A stretch of DNA of 64,000 nucleotides from Prochlorococcus sp. AG-347-I19 (GTDB taxonomy: Bacteria; Cyanobacteriota; Cyanobacteriia; PCC-6307; Cyanobiaceae). Below, piece by piece: positions 1-9,334 of the stretch. Each line of letters begins with the position of its first letter. Position 1 is the stretch's first letter. Under the pieces are notes generated by a model. The model did not search any database. It worked only from the letters and a program-made list of their open reading frames with translations, and was not told the DNA's origin. The position numbers and the translations under genes were made by a program. Location of the stretch: contig QCBO01000001.1 in assembly GCA_003279105.1 (NCBI GenBank), forward strand, positions 124,001 to 188,000. The letters run 5' to 3'.

Positions 1-700
1 AAGAATTTATTGTAGAAGGAGTGGTTCCCCAATCCTCATGAAGCTTCAATCCACATGCACCAGCCTCAACCTGATCAATAAGATTGCTCTCATTTGTTGA
101 GTTTCCTTTCCCAAAAAAACCTAAATTCATAGGAAATGCTTCTGCAGATTGAAGCATTCTTGAAATATGAAAGGAACCGGGAGTACAAGTAGTAGCATTT
201 GTGCCAGTTGCAGGTCCAGTTCCTCCTCCCAACATGGTTGTAATTCCAGAGGCTAGTGCTGTTTCAATTTGTTGGGGACATATAAAGTGAATATGGGTAT
301 CTATTGAACCTGCAGTAAGAATATGCCCCTCTCCAGCTATAACTTCTGTTGACGCACCAATAACTATATCAACATTATCTTGGATATCAGGATTGCCAGC
401 CTTACCAATTTCAAAAATCATTCCATCTTTTATACCCACATCAGCCTTAATTATTCCCCACCAATCTACGATCAAAGCATTAGTTATTACGGTATCTACA
501 GCTCCATCAGCTCTTCTTACTTGAGACTGTCCCATTCCATCACGAATAACTTTACCTCCACCAAATTTAACTTCATCTCCGTATGTAGTTAAATCCTTTT
601 CTACTTCTATGAAAAGTTCGGTATCAGCGAGCCTTACTCTATCTCCAGTAGTGGGTCCGTAAGTTTGAGCATAAGTTTTTCTGTCAATTTTATAAGACAT
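1..700 (-). CDS. ureC: Urease subunit alpha, N-terminal part (runs off the window)
   Basis: Catalytic subunit of the nickel enzyme urease, which hydrolyses urea to ammonia and carbamate in the cytoplasm. The first 233 residues are visible, from ATG at 700 to the window edge, so the 3' end is missing. Two nickel-ligand histidines lie in the HIHF motif (residues 136 and 138). The [10 protein letters not shown] motif near the edge supplies the lysine that is carbamylated in the family (about residue 219) and His221. The remaining ligands (the later His pair and Asp) would lie outside. It follows ureB by 4 bp and belongs to a ureD-A-B-C minus-strand operon. Family assignment is certain from sequence. 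Confidence 0.97.
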   Translation of the reverse strand, partial: MSYKIDRKTYAQTYGPTTGDRVRLADTELFIEVEKDLTTYGDEVKFGGGKVIRDGMGQSQVRRADGAVDTVITNALIVDWWGIIKADVGIKDGMIFEIGKAGNPDIQDNVDIVIGASTEVIAGEGHILTAGSIDTHIHFICPQQIETALASGITTMLGGGTGPATGTNATTCTPGSFHISRMLQSAEAFPMNLGFFGKGNSTNESNLIDQVEAGACGLKLHEDWGTTPSTINS

Positions 701-704
701 AATT

Positions 705-1025
705 TTAACTATTTAAAGAACCATTTACTAATGAATTAAAACCATATACATTTCTTAAACCTGAAAATGGAACTAATTTGACATCTGTTGTATCACCCGG
801 TTCAAATCTAATTGCTGTTCCTGCAGGAATGTCAAGACGCAAACCATGTGTTATTTCTCGATCAAAAATTAAAGCCTTGTTTGCTTCATAAAAATGATAA
901 TGAGATCCAACTTGCACAGGTCTATCTCCAGAATTAGAAACCGTTACTGTTTTAACTCGCTTACTAAGATTTAGTTCGATTTCACCTTGTTCAGGAATTA
1001 CTTCGCCAGGAATTAAATTACTCAT
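705..1025 (-). CDS. ureB: Urease subunit beta
   Basis: Small structural subunit of urease, 106 residues, the normal length for bacterial UreB. It opens with the family's N-terminal [11 protein letters not shown] and carries the conserved [13 protein letters not shown] core and the AIRFEPGD segment. It packs against UreC near the flap over the nickel site and has no catalytic residues of its own. ATG start at 1025. It sits 2 bp after ureA and 4 bp before ureC, so translation is probably coupled across the operon. Confidence 0.97.
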   Translation of the reverse strand: MSNLIPGEVIPEQGEIELNLSKRVKTVTVSNSGDRPVQVGSHYHFYEANKALIFDREITHGLRLDIPAGTAIRFEPGDTTDVKLVPFSGLRNVYGFNSLVNGSLNS

Positions 1026-1027
1026 AA

Positions 1028-1330
1028 CTAATTAATCGGATTGTGAATAGTAACTAATTTAGTCCCATCGGGGAAAACCGCTTCTATTTGTACTTCATCA
1101 ACCATTTCAGGAATGCCCTCCATAACTTGTGATTTTGAAAGCCAGGTAGTTCCCTCTGACATTAATTGACTTACACTTTTACCATCTCGTGCTCCTTCAA
1201 GTACTTGAAAACTTAAAAAAGCAACTGTTTCAGGATAATTAAGCTTAAGACCTCGACTAAGTCTTCTTTCAGCTAAGAGCGCAGCAGAAAAAATCAATAA
1301 TTTATCCTTTTCTTGAGGTGAAAGATGCAT
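1028..1330 (-). CDS. ureA: Urease subunit gamma
   Basis: Smallest urease structural subunit, 100 residues, typical of bacterial UreA. The sequence begins [14 protein letters not shown], has the [16 protein letters not shown] segment and ends with the [13 protein letters not shown]-type tail (here [18 protein letters not shown]). It forms the UreABC trimer of heterotrimers. It is second in the ureDABC order, about 50 bp downstream of the ureD stop. Confidence 0.97.
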   Translation of the reverse strand: MHLSPQEKDKLLIFSAALLAERRLSRGLKLNYPETVAFLSFQVLEGARDGKSVSQLMSEGTTWLSKSQVMEGIPEMVDEVQIEAVFPDGTKLVTIHNPIN

Positions 1331-1380
1331 AATAAAAAATTAATCTATAAATTCTTAAAAAAGGTTCTTTCTGAACATAA

Positions 1381-2283
1381 TTAATAATTCATAGAATCTT
1401 GTAAAGGCCATACACCTTGATATTTTGGCTCACAAAATCCACAAACAGACCTAATTTGTTTCCAAATACAAAAAAAACATTTTCTAGCATCTTGAGAAGA
1501 ACTCCCTAGGAATCTCACAGAGATCCCATTTTCAAGGATTCCAATAGATAAATTATTATTAGTTTCATTGAAAATCTTTTTTATATTACCTACAAGATTA
1601 TTTATTTTTGACTTAGAAAAATCTTTTTCGCAAATCCAAATTAAAGATCCAAAAACGGGCATGTAATCCATGCCTGATTTGGCCACAAAACTTGCCTTAG
1701 ATAATTCAATATGATCAACATATTCCCAATCATCAAGTAAATCATTATTTCTCATAATTTCTAATTTAGACCTAAAAACTCCACTCTCAATAGATTCTCC
1801 AGAAGATGATCTTCCAAGTCTTATTAAATCAGTAAATAAAAAACTTGAAGTTTCTGAAATAGATACTTTAAAAATTTGTTCATATAAACCATTTGCAAAG
1901 ATTATTGTTTCTTGGGGAAGATACTCTAAATGAGAATTGTCAAGAATGTTTATGAGATTCTTTTGCTTTGAAAAACTTCCTTTTGGATTGATTTTAGATC
2001 TTCCTACTGATCCATATACTTTCTGAGCTGAAGAAGTCGTCAACAAAACCTTAGAGTTTTTTTCAAGATTTACCTCAAAATCGAGTAAATCACCTCCTAC
2101 CAATCCTCCTGCAGTATGTAGAACAGGCAAGATGCATCTGCCCTCTTGATCATGAGTAGACTTTAATAACTTATAAGGAGAAGTTGATCTAGATTTAAAG
2201 ATTGTTTTATCAACATTTCCTAAACTTGTTTTATTATTGAAAAAATTTAAGAAACAATTACCTTCCCATGAAGTTTTAATCAT
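1381..2283 (-). CDS. ureD: Urease accessory protein UreD (UreH)
   Basis: Chaperone that binds apo-urease and recruits UreF and UreG for GTP-dependent nickel insertion. The 300-residue length fits UreD. Family features visible are the N-terminal [10 protein letters not shown] motif (about residues 57-66), the [10 protein letters not shown] strand, and [14 protein letters not shown] around residue 118. It starts 48 bp from the divergent ureE, so the structural operon and the chaperone/transport operon share one very short intergenic region. The sequence is diverged from proteobacterial UreD, but motifs and context leave little doubt. Confidence 0.93.
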   Translation of the reverse strand: MIKTSWEGNCFLNFFNNKTSLGNVDKTIFKSRSTSPYKLLKSTHDQEGRCILPVLHTAGGLVGGDLLDFEVNLEKNSKVLLTTSSAQKVYGSVGRSKINPKGSFSKQKNLINILDNSHLEYLPQETIIFANGLYEQIFKVSISETSSFLFTDLIRLGRSSSGESIESGVFRSKLEIMRNNDLLDDWEYVDHIELSKASFVAKSGMDYMPVFGSLIWICEKDFSKSKINNLVGNIKKIFNETNNNLSIGILENGISVRFLGSSSQDARKCFFCIWKQIRSVCGFCEPKYQGVWPLQDSMNY

Positions 2284-2293
2284 AAATTGTTTT

Positions 2294-2313
2294 CTTTAAT
2301 TACCAAATTAAAG
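2294..2313. promoter_or_regulatory. Inverted repeat between divergent ureD and ureE
   Basis: CTTTAATT, a 4-base spacer ACCA, then AATTAAAG form a perfect 8-bp inverted repeat. It is centred in the roughly 48-bp gap between the ureD and ureE start codons. The gap is so short that any promoter for either gene must overlap this element or lie inside the opposite gene. An operator role is inference; in such AT-rich DNA an 8-bp repeat can also arise by chance. Confidence 0.25.
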
Positions 2314-2331
2314 TAACCAAAAATTTTGATT

Positions 2332-2781
2332 ATGAAAATGAATAGACAAATTATTGTAACTGATTGGATTAAGGAAAAACCGAATTTAGGTTTATTTTTA
2401 AAACTTACTTTAAGTTCAGATGAAAGAAGAATCTTAAGAGGTAAAAGATTAACTGATTGTGATCAGGAAATAATTTTACAATTACCTAGAAAAGGCAAAT
2501 TAAATGATGGAGATATTCTTTCAACTAATAAGTCCAATTTTTATGTAGAGATAATTGCCAAAACAGAAGATTTAATTGAAATAAGTTCAAATTCTAAAAT
2601 TGAACTTATTAAAACTGCTTATCATCTTGGCAATAGGCACGTGGAAGTAGAAATCGAAGAAGGCATTCTTTTAACAAAAAGTGATTATGTTATTAAAAAT
2701 ATGCTTCTTAATTTTAAAGTTGATATAAAAAATACGAAAAAAAAGTTTTTTCCTGAAAGAGGTGCCCATAGTCATGAGTAA
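2332..2781 (+). CDS. ureE: Urease accessory protein UreE
   Basis: Nickel-binding metallochaperone that delivers Ni to the UreDFG complex. It has an N-terminal UreE domain (about residues 15-70, with the RILRGKRL segment) and a C-terminal ferredoxin-like domain containing YHLGNRHVEVE, whose histidine is the conserved nickel ligand. The C-terminus is short (GAHSHE) with only two histidines, not the long His-tail of some homologues. I take ATG 2332; a TTG two codons upstream (2326) is open but weaker. The stop overlaps the ureF start. Confidence 0.93.
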   Translation: MKMNRQIIVTDWIKEKPNLGLFLKLTLSSDERRILRGKRLTDCDQEIILQLPRKGKLNDGDILSTNKSNFYVEIIAKTEDLIEISSNSKIELIKTAYHLGNRHVEVEIEEGILLTKSDYVIKNMLLNFKVDIKNTKKKFFPERGAHSHE

Positions 2782-3460
2782 AAGTAACTTATTAAAATAT
2801 TTATTAATAAGTCCTAACTTACCAGTTGGAGGATTTTGTTATTCGGAGGGAATGGAGAGTTATCTTCATAATAAAAATTTAACAGATTCAAATTCGGTAA
2901 AAGACTTAATAATAAGTGAACTAAAAATTGGTCAGATAAGACTCGATGCAAGACTTTTACTAGATTTTTTTGATATTTTCAATGAGATAAACGACCGCAA
3001 AAATTTAAAAAGTAATTTGCAAAAGTTAATGAGTTTGGATAAATGGATCCTCTCATCAAAGGACTCTCTCGAGATTAGAGAACAACAAATTCAAATGGCA
3101 AAGTCTCTCTTTGATTTAACCAAAGAGTTTGGATTTGAATATCTATATGAAAATAATAAAAAAAGCTCCTGGGCATTAGCGTGGAGTTGGGCTTGTTATT
3201 GTTTTAAAATTACCAAGTTAGAAATGGTTGAGAATTTTTTCTATTCCTGGAGTGCAAATCAACTTAGTGCTGCATTAAGAATTATTCCTATTGGGTCAAC
3301 AAAAGCGCAATTAATTCAGAGAGACTTATTAGCAATAATCTCAAAAGTTTCTAAAGAAATTATGGACAAAAAAATTGATGACATCTATTTTGGCAATGTA
3401 GGTTTAGCTATGGCACAACAAAATCATAATGACCTTTATACAAAACTTTTTAGAAATTAA
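2774..3460 (+). CDS. ureF: Urease accessory protein UreF
   Basis: All-helical urease maturation factor that links UreD to the GTPase UreG. About 228 residues. Recognisable features are the N-terminal LLISPNLPVGGFCYSEGMES motif and the central WSANQLSAALRIIPIGSTKAQ block near residue 160. I choose ATG 2774, which overlaps the ureE stop by 8 bp (ATGAGTAA). A GTG four codons upstream at 2762 is in frame but lies deeper inside ureE. It precedes ureG by 3 bp. Confidence 0.94.
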   Translation: MSKSNLLKYLLISPNLPVGGFCYSEGMESYLHNKNLTDSNSVKDLIISELKIGQIRLDARLLLDFFDIFNEINDRKNLKSNLQKLMSLDKWILSSKDSLEIREQQIQMAKSLFDLTKEFGFEYLYENNKKSSWALAWSWACYCFKITKLEMVENFFYSWSANQLSAALRIIPIGSTKAQLIQRDLLAIISKVSKEIMDKKIDDIYFGNVGLAMAQQNHNDLYTKLFRN

Positions 3461-3463
3461 TTT

Positions 3464-4075
3464 ATGAGCAGCAAATTGAGAGTAGGGGTTGCTGGGCCTG
3501 TAGGTTCAGGGAAAACTGCATTATTAGAGACTCTATGTTTAAGCATGAAAAAAAATTATGAGATAGCTGTTGTTACCAATGATATCTACACCAAAGAAGA
3601 TGCTAACTTTCTAATAAATAAAAAGGTTTTAGAGGAAGGAAGGATTATTGGTGTAGAAACAGGAGGTTGTCCTCACACCGCGATAAGAGAAGATTGTTCA
3701 TTAAATAAAAATGCAGTTTTAGATTTAGAAAATAAATATAATCCTTTAGATTTTGTTTTTGTAGAAAGTGGAGGTGATAATTTAGCATCTAGTTTTAGTC
3801 CAGAACTTGTAGATTTATCAATATTTGTAATTGATGTATCTGGCGGAGACAAAATCCCTAGAAAAGGAGGACCAGGCATAACAAGGTCGGATTTATTGTT
3901 AATAAACAAAATTGACTTAGCAGATAAAGTTGGTGCAGATTTAAATATTATGAAAAGTGATACTGAATTTATGAGAAAAGGGAAACCTTGGTTTTTTACC
4001 AACCTAAGTAGCGGCAGAGGAGTTGAAGAAATAACTCAATTTTTAGAATCACATATACCCAACAATCGAAACTAG
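3464..4075 (+). CDS. ureG: Urease accessory GTPase UreG
   Basis: SIMIBI-class GTPase that powers nickel insertion into urease. 203 residues, the usual length. It has a P-loop [12 protein letters not shown] (residues 11-22), the [14 protein letters not shown] nickel-binding CPH motif, the [11 protein letters not shown] Walker B/switch block and an NKIDLA guanine-specificity motif. It closes the ureEFG group. About 130 bp separate it from urtA, and that gap holds a candidate NtcA promoter. Confidence 0.97.
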   Translation: MSSKLRVGVAGPVGSGKTALLETLCLSMKKNYEIAVVTNDIYTKEDANFLINKKVLEEGRIIGVETGGCPHTAIREDCSLNKNAVLDLENKYNPLDFVFVESGGDNLASSFSPELVDLSIFVIDVSGGDKIPRKGGPGITRSDLLLINKIDLADKVGADLNIMKSDTEFMRKGKPWFFTNLSSGRGVEEITQFLESHIPNNRN

Positions 4076-4113
4076 AAAAATGTTCATTACTAATATATTG
4101 GATTCAACAAAAA

Positions 4114-4155
4114 GTTACGACTGATACAAAACGAATCCTCACTCGTTAATAACTT
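4114..4155 (+). promoter_or_regulatory. Candidate NtcA-activated promoter of urtA
   Basis: GTT-N8-TAC at 4114-4127 is a one-base variant of the NtcA half-site pair GTA-N8-TAC. It is followed after 22 bases by TAACTT at 4150-4155, which fits the TA-N3-T minus-10 element. Known NtcA class II promoters in cyanobacteria use this layout (site about 22 bases before the minus-10). The element lies 49 bp before the urtA start. The pattern is visible; binding is inferred. Confidence 0.5.
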
Positions 4156-4203
4156 TTATTTTATCCCCCTAATGAGGGTCAATTACCTAATTTATCCTAA
4201 TTC

Positions 4204-5481
4204 ATGAGAATTTCAAGGCGTATTTTGGCAGGTTTAGCTACTGCCTCACTTGCGGTCACCGCAACTTCCTGTGGTGGAGGCGGAACCTCCGGAAGTTTCG
4301 ATGACACAGTAACCGTTGGTATTTTGCATTCGTTATCCGGAACAATGGCTATCTCTGAATCAACTCTTGTTGATACAGAAAAAATGGCTATCGAAGAGAT
4401 AAATGCTGCTGGTGGTGTTAATGTTGGCGGCAAAAGCTACAAAATAGAATACATAGTTGAAGATGGTGCATCTGACTGGCCAACTTTTGCTGAAAAATCA
4501 AAGAAACTTATAGACCAAGACGGAGTTCCTGTCGTATTTGGTGGATGGACATCTGCAAGTAGAAAGGCAATGCTACCTGTTTACGAATCAAAAGATGCGT
4601 TCCTCTACTACCCAATTCAATATGAAGCTCAAGAATGTTCTAACAACATTTTCTATACAGGAGCCACACCAAACCAACAATCCGAACCCGCTACAGATTT
4701 CATGTATAAGCGTTCTCCCGCAGCTGGTGGAGATTTCTTCCTCGTAGGTTCTGATTATGTTTTCCCAAGAACTTCTAACACAATCACGAAAGCTCAGGTA
4801 AAACAGTTAGGCGGCAAAGTTGTTGGAGAGGATTACCTTCCATTAGGAAATACTGAAGTTGCTCCAATTATCTCAAAAATCAAAAAAGCGTTGCCTGAGG
4901 GTGGAATAATCATTAATACACTTAATGGTGACCAAAACGTTGCATTCTTCAAACAGATTCAAGACGCAGGTATCACACCTTCAAGTGGGTACTACGTAAT
5001 GAACTACTCAATTGCTGAAGAAGAGATTAGTACAATTGGTCCTGAGTTCCTTGAAGGTCACTACGGCGCTTGGAACTACATGATGTCAATTGATACTCCT
5101 GCATCTAAGAAGTTTGCTGCAAGTTTCAAGAAAAGATGGGGAGCAGATCGTGTTGTAGCTGATCCTCAAGAATCTGCCTATAACATGGTTTACTTATGGA
5201 AACAGGCAGTAGAAGACGCCGGAACATTCGACGACAACGCTGTAAGGGAAGCCCTTGTTGGACAAAAGTTTGATGCCCCACAAGGTCCGGTTGAAGTTAT
5301 GCCAAATCACCACTTATCTCAAACAGTAAGAATTGGAGAGATAAATGCAGAGGGTGGATTTACAATTCTTGAAGAGACAGGAGTTGTTCTTCCTCAAGCA
5401 TGGAACCAAAAGCATCCAAGTTCAAAGGGATTTGCATGCGATTGGACGGATCCTTCAAAAGGAGAAAAGTATAAGCTTTAA
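4204..5481 (+). CDS. urtA: Urea ABC transporter, substrate-binding protein
   Basis: Periplasmic urea-binding component of the high-affinity UrtABCDE importer. 425 residues. The N-terminus has RISRR, a hydrophobic run and Cys23 in a lipoprotein-like context (TATSC), so a lipid-anchored exported protein is likely. The body is a type I periplasmic binding protein fold of the AmiC/UrtA group: VTVGILHSLSGTMAISE opening, FGGWTSASRKAMLPV, and NYSIAEEE. Codon use is richer in C/G-ending codons than in neighbours, as expected of a highly expressed gene. ATG start. Confidence 0.96.
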   Translation: MRISRRILAGLATASLAVTATSCGGGGTSGSFDDTVTVGILHSLSGTMAISESTLVDTEKMAIEEINAAGGVNVGGKSYKIEYIVEDGASDWPTFAEKSKKLIDQDGVPVVFGGWTSASRKAMLPVYESKDAFLYYPIQYEAQECSNNIFYTGATPNQQSEPATDFMYKRSPAAGGDFFLVGSDYVFPRTSNTITKAQVKQLGGKVVGEDYLPLGNTEVAPIISKIKKALPEGGIIINTLNGDQNVAFFKQIQDAGITPSSGYYVMNYSIAEEEISTIGPEFLEGHYGAWNYMMSIDTPASKKFAASFKKRWGADRVVADPQESAYNMVYLWKQAVEDAGTFDDNAVREALVGQKFDAPQGPVEVMPNHHLSQTVRIGEINAEGGFTILEETGVVLPQAWNQKHPSSKGFACDWTDPSKGEKYKL

Positions 5482-5502
5482 TCTAATTAAAACCTTTACT
5501 TC

Positions 5503-5536
5503 AAAATAAAAGGAGGTTAACACCTCCTTTTATTTT
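5503..5536 (+). terminator. Strong hairpin between urtA and urtB
   Basis: A perfect 15-bp stem (AAAATAAAAGGAGGT paired with its complement) with the 4-base loop TAAC, followed by an AT-rich tail ATTTTATAT. It starts 21 bp after the urtA stop and ends 27 bp before the urtB start. It can act as a rho-independent terminator or partial attenuator. That would leave the binding protein more abundant than the permease and ATPases, a common arrangement in ABC operons. Confidence 0.8.
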
Positions 5537-5563
5537 ATATGATCAAATATTTTTTTTTCTAAA

Positions 5564-6718
5564 TTGGAGTTACTTCTCGATAGTCTTTTTAATGGTGTTG
5601 CAATCGGATCTGTACTACTTGTTGCGGCATTAGGTCTAGCAATTGTTTTTGGTCTTATGGGTGTAATAAATCTTGCCCATGGAGAACTTATGATGCTTGG
5701 GGCTTACACAACATACGTAACCCAATTAATTTTCAAATTACCTATATTAAAACCTTTCTACAATTCGTACATAATAGTTTCTATTTTCCTTGCTTTTATT
5801 GTTAGTGGAGTAGTAGGTATTCTCTTAGAAAAAACTATAATAAGAAAGCTTTATGGAAGTCCACTAGAAACACTTCTAGCAACTTGGGGCGTGAGCCTAA
5901 TTCTTCAACAATTTGTAAGAAGTGTACCTTTAGCTTATGGGACCGGTCTCGTTATAAGCTTGTTAATTGGTTTATTCTTACCTACCACATTCCCTTCAAA
6001 AATAAAAGAATCAATAAATTTCAAATATTTTAAATTTAGTTCTTGGATATTTGCTGCTTTAACTGGAGTCCTGACAGGCAGCTTAATCTCTTCCTCTGTC
6101 AGCAAACTTAGTAGAGCAAGCGCTCGAAATGTTGATGTAACAGCACCCTCATGGATGAGAGGTCAAGTTGAAATTATTGGGACTGCATTTCCTAAAACAA
6201 GATTAATGATAATCGTCATCACTATAATCTCTGTAATAGCAATAACATTATTCCTTAATCAAAGTGCATGGGGGATGCGTATAAGAGCAGTTACTCAGAA
6301 CCGACAAATGAGTGATTGTCTTGGTATATCTACTGAAAAAGTGGATATAATTACTTTTGGAATTGGATCAGGCTTAGCGGGAGTTGCTGGGGTAGCAGTT
6401 TCTCTTTTAGGTTCTGTAGGACCAAATGTTGGGGGAAACTATATAGTTGGTTGTTTTATGGTTGTAGTTCTGGGAGGAGTAGGAAATCTATTAGGAACAG
6501 TACTTGCTTCATTTGGAATAGGAATAATGACTGATTTAATTGGAGCTGGAAGGCTCTTATCAATATGGCCAGATATGCCTTTACCTTTATCAAACACCAT
6601 TAACTTTTTTGCGACCACAAGTATGGCAAGAGTAATGATATTTGCACTAATTGTTATATTCTTACAATTTAAACCTACAGGTTTATTTCCTCAAAAAGGA
6701 AGGATGGTTGAAAGCTAA
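5564..6718 (+). CDS. urtB: Urea ABC transporter permease UrtB
   Basis: Inner-membrane permease of the LivH type, 384 residues with about eight hydrophobic segments. The opening GVAIGSVLLVAALGLAIVFG and GVINLAHGELMMLGAYTTY are characteristic of UrtB/LivH. The EAA-like loop region is around GGVGNLLGTVLAS. The start is a TTG at 5564: the family N-terminus begins right there and no ATG lies upstream in frame. The stop overlaps the urtC ATG by one base (TAATG). Confidence 0.95.
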   Translation: MELLLDSLFNGVAIGSVLLVAALGLAIVFGLMGVINLAHGELMMLGAYTTYVTQLIFKLPILKPFYNSYIIVSIFLAFIVSGVVGILLEKTIIRKLYGSPLETLLATWGVSLILQQFVRSVPLAYGTGLVISLLIGLFLPTTFPSKIKESINFKYFKFSSWIFAALTGVLTGSLISSSVSKLSRASARNVDVTAPSWMRGQVEIIGTAFPKTRLMIIVITIISVIAITLFLNQSAWGMRIRAVTQNRQMSDCLGISTEKVDIITFGIGSGLAGVAGVAVSLLGSVGPNVGGNYIVGCFMVVVLGGVGNLLGTVLASFGIGIMTDLIGAGRLLSIWPDMPLPLSNTINFFATTSMARVMIFALIVIFLQFKPTGLFPQKGRMVES

Positions 6719-7848
6719 TGTCTTTAAGTAAGATTAAATTTGATAAAAAAATAGTATTATCATTTTGGATAATATTAATAGCCTTAATTATTGCAGCACC
6801 AACTCTACTCCCTGTTTTTAGACTAAACCTTCTAGGTAGATACTTATCCTTATCCATAGTTGCCCTTGGTGTTGATCTTATCTGGGGATATACAGGCTTA
6901 CTAAGTCTAGGACAAGGTATATTTTTTGCACTAGGTGGATATTGTGCAGCAATGTATTTGCAAATAACTAGCTCCTCTGAATTTCCAAATAATATTCCTG
7001 AATTTTTTGCTTTATATGGTGTTGAAAAATTACCTTTTTTCTGGGAACCGTTTAGATCACCTGTTTTTACCTTCTTCGCTATCTGGATAATTCCAGCATT
7101 AGTTGCTGGTTTAATTGGATTTCTTGTTTTCAGGAATAGAATCAAAGGGGTATATTTTTCTATACTTACACAAGCTTCTCTTCTTGTATTCTTTAACTTC
7201 TTTAATGGACAACAAAAGCTTATAAATGGAACAAACGGATTAAAAACAGATGTAACACAACTATTTGGTCAGATGGTAGGCTCTGAGTCCATGCAAAGAA
7301 TATTCTTTTGGATAACCGCCATACTAGTAATAGCAGCATGGTTTTTTGCAAAGTGGGTAGTTAAAGGAAGATTTGGAAATATCCTTATAGGAATACGAGA
7401 TGATGAACCAAGAGTTAGGTTTACAGGATACAACCCAGTTATTTTCAAGACGATAATATTTTCTATTGCTGGAGGTCTCGCCGGAATTTCGGGAGCTTTA
7501 TATACCGTTCAGTCTGGTATAGTATCTCCTCAATTTATGACTGTTCCCTTTTCTATAGAAATGGTTATATGGGTTGCTGTTGGAGGAAGAGGAACTTTAT
7601 TGGGAGCGATACTAGGAGCAGTTTTCATCAACTATGCAAAAAGTCTAGTAAGTGAAGCTTTACCTGCTAGCTGGATGTTTATTCAAGGAGGGTTATTTAT
7701 CTTAGTTGTAACAGCTCTGCCAGAAGGAGTTTTAGGTTGGATTCAAGGAGATGGTCCTAGGAATCTTCTTCAAAGATTTGGTTTAAAAAGAAAGATTGAA
7801 ACCTATCCAAGCTTAGAAATTAACAATAAGGAAGGAAATAATGAATAA
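6718..7848 (+). CDS. urtC: Urea ABC transporter permease UrtC
   Basis: Second permease, LivM type, 376 residues. Visible motifs are ALGVDLIWGYTGLLSLGQG near residue 47, the RDDEPRVRFTGYNP cytoplasmic loop, and WVAVGGRGTLLGA near the C-terminal third. It is translationally coupled to urtB (1-bp overlap) and its 3' end overlaps urtD by 8 bp. With UrtB it forms the membrane channel for urea. Confidence 0.95.
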   Translation: MSLSKIKFDKKIVLSFWIILIALIIAAPTLLPVFRLNLLGRYLSLSIVALGVDLIWGYTGLLSLGQGIFFALGGYCAAMYLQITSSSEFPNNIPEFFALYGVEKLPFFWEPFRSPVFTFFAIWIIPALVAGLIGFLVFRNRIKGVYFSILTQASLLVFFNFFNGQQKLINGTNGLKTDVTQLFGQMVGSESMQRIFFWITAILVIAAWFFAKWVVKGRFGNILIGIRDDEPRVRFTGYNPVIFKTIIFSIAGGLAGISGALYTVQSGIVSPQFMTVPFSIEMVIWVAVGGRGTLLGAILGAVFINYAKSLVSEALPASWMFIQGGLFILVVTALPEGVLGWIQGDGPRNLLQRFGLKRKIETYPSLEINNKEGNNE

Positions 7849-8590
7849 TAGAGATCTTTTAAATTTAATAGATATTACTGTTAGTTTTGAGGGTTTTTTA
7901 GCTCTCAACAAACTTAATTTAAATTTAAAAAAAGGAGAATTAAGAGCTGTAATAGGACCCAATGGCGCAGGTAAAACAACTTTTCTTGATGTAATAACTG
8001 GAAAGGTTAAGCCAACAAAAGGTGAAGTAATTTTCAAAGGTAAATCCTTAGTAGGTAGAAAGGAACATAAAATAGCCAGACTTGGAGTTGGAAGAAAGTT
8101 CCAAAGTCCAAGAATCTTTGAAAATCTAACAGTCAAAGAAAATCTTGAAATATCGGTGACAACTCCTAAAAGTCCCTTAAACCTTATAAACAAAAGTATT
8201 AAGGATGAGCAGCTTAATGAGATTGATCGTCTTATGAAGATTGTTAATTTAGCTCAAAAAGTTGATTCTAAAGCTGGATCTTTATCACATGGCCAAAAAC
8301 AATGGCTCGAGATAGCCATGTTAGTAGGACAGAAGCCAGATTTAATGTTAGTAGATGAACCTGTTGCAGGTTTAACTGATGAAGAAACTGATCTTACAGC
8401 TGATTTATTAAAATCATTATCAGGTGAAAATACAGTAGTGGTAATAGATCACGACATGGAATTTATAAGAAGACTTGATAGTAATGTTTCAGTATTAAAT
8501 CAGGGCACAGTATTATGTGAGGGAACGATGGAAACTATACAAAAAGATAAAAAAGTTATTGATGTTTATTTAGGAAGACCTGAGGACTAG
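7841..8590 (+). CDS. urtD: Urea ABC transporter ATPase UrtD
   Basis: LivG-type ATP-binding subunit, 249 residues. Walker A is GPNGAGKTT (about 39-47), the signature is LSHGQKQ (the LSGGQ position, with His replacing Gly as is usual in UrtD), Walker B is LMLVDEP, and the switch is VIDHDMEF. It lies between urtC (8-bp overlap) and urtE (2-bp gap) and energises urea uptake together with UrtE. Confidence 0.95.
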   Translation: MNNRDLLNLIDITVSFEGFLALNKLNLNLKKGELRAVIGPNGAGKTTFLDVITGKVKPTKGEVIFKGKSLVGRKEHKIARLGVGRKFQSPRIFENLTVKENLEISVTTPKSPLNLINKSIKDEQLNEIDRLMKIVNLAQKVDSKAGSLSHGQKQWLEIAMLVGQKPDLMLVDEPVAGLTDEETDLTADLLKSLSGENTVVVIDHDMEFIRRLDSNVSVLNQGTVLCEGTMETIQKDKKVIDVYLGRPED

Positions 8591-8592
8591 TT

Positions 8593-9303
8593 ATGGAAAA
8601 TTTACTCGAAATAAAATCGTTAAATACTTATTATGGCGAGAGTCATATTCTTAGAGATGTAGATTTAAATGTTAAATCAGGAGAAATGGTTTGTTTGATT
8701 GGAAGAAATGGAGTTGGCAAAACAACTTTATTGAAATCACTTATTGGTTTGTTAAAACAAAAAAAAGGCGATATTTATTTGGTTGGTGAAAATATCAATA
8801 GAAAAGCACCTCATCAGAGGGCGAGGAAAGGAATGGCTTACGTCCCTCAGGGGAGAGAAATTATTCCATATCTATCAGTTGAAGAGAATCTTATGTTAGG
8901 AATGGAGTCTCTACCTGGTGGATTATCTAAGAACAAGAAAATAGATCCATTTATTTATGATCTCTTCCCAATCCTAAAAGATTTTCTTCAAAGAAAAGGA
9001 GGAGATCTTAGTGGAGGACAACAACAGCAATTAGCTATTGCAAGAGCATTACTAGGCAAACCTCAACTTCTATTACTTGACGAACCAACAGAAGGTATTC
9101 AGCCAAATATAGTTTTAGACATAGAAAATGCAATCAATCAGATAATTAAAGATACAGGAATTGGTGTTTTATTAGTAGAACAACACTTGCATTTTGTAAG
9201 ACAAGCTAATCGATATTATGCAATGCAACGAGGAGGTATTGTTGCTAGCGGAAATACTAGTGAGTTGAGTCAAGCAGTCATAGATAAGTTCTTAAGTGTT
9301 TAA
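8593..9303 (+). CDS. urtE: Urea ABC transporter ATPase UrtE
   Basis: LivF-type ATP-binding subunit, 236 residues. It has Walker A GRNGVGKTT, signature LSGGQQQ, Walker B LLLLDEP and the family's SHILRDV and YVPQGREIIPYLSVEENL blocks. Last gene of the urt operon. No convincing terminator hairpin was seen directly after the stop. Confidence 0.95.
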   Translation: MENLLEIKSLNTYYGESHILRDVDLNVKSGEMVCLIGRNGVGKTTLLKSLIGLLKQKKGDIYLVGENINRKAPHQRARKGMAYVPQGREIIPYLSVEENLMLGMESLPGGLSKNKKIDPFIYDLFPILKDFLQRKGGDLSGGQQQQLAIARALLGKPQLLLLDEPTEGIQPNIVLDIENAINQIIKDTGIGVLLVEQHLHFVRQANRYYAMQRGGIVASGNTSELSQAVIDKFLSV

Positions 9304-9334
9304 ATATATTATTCTAAATTACAAAAACCTTTAT

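Noticed and set aside
380-592. 70-codon plus-strand frame opposite ureC
   Set aside because: Antisense shadow of the highly conserved ureC sequence; low-complexity Ser/Tyr product.
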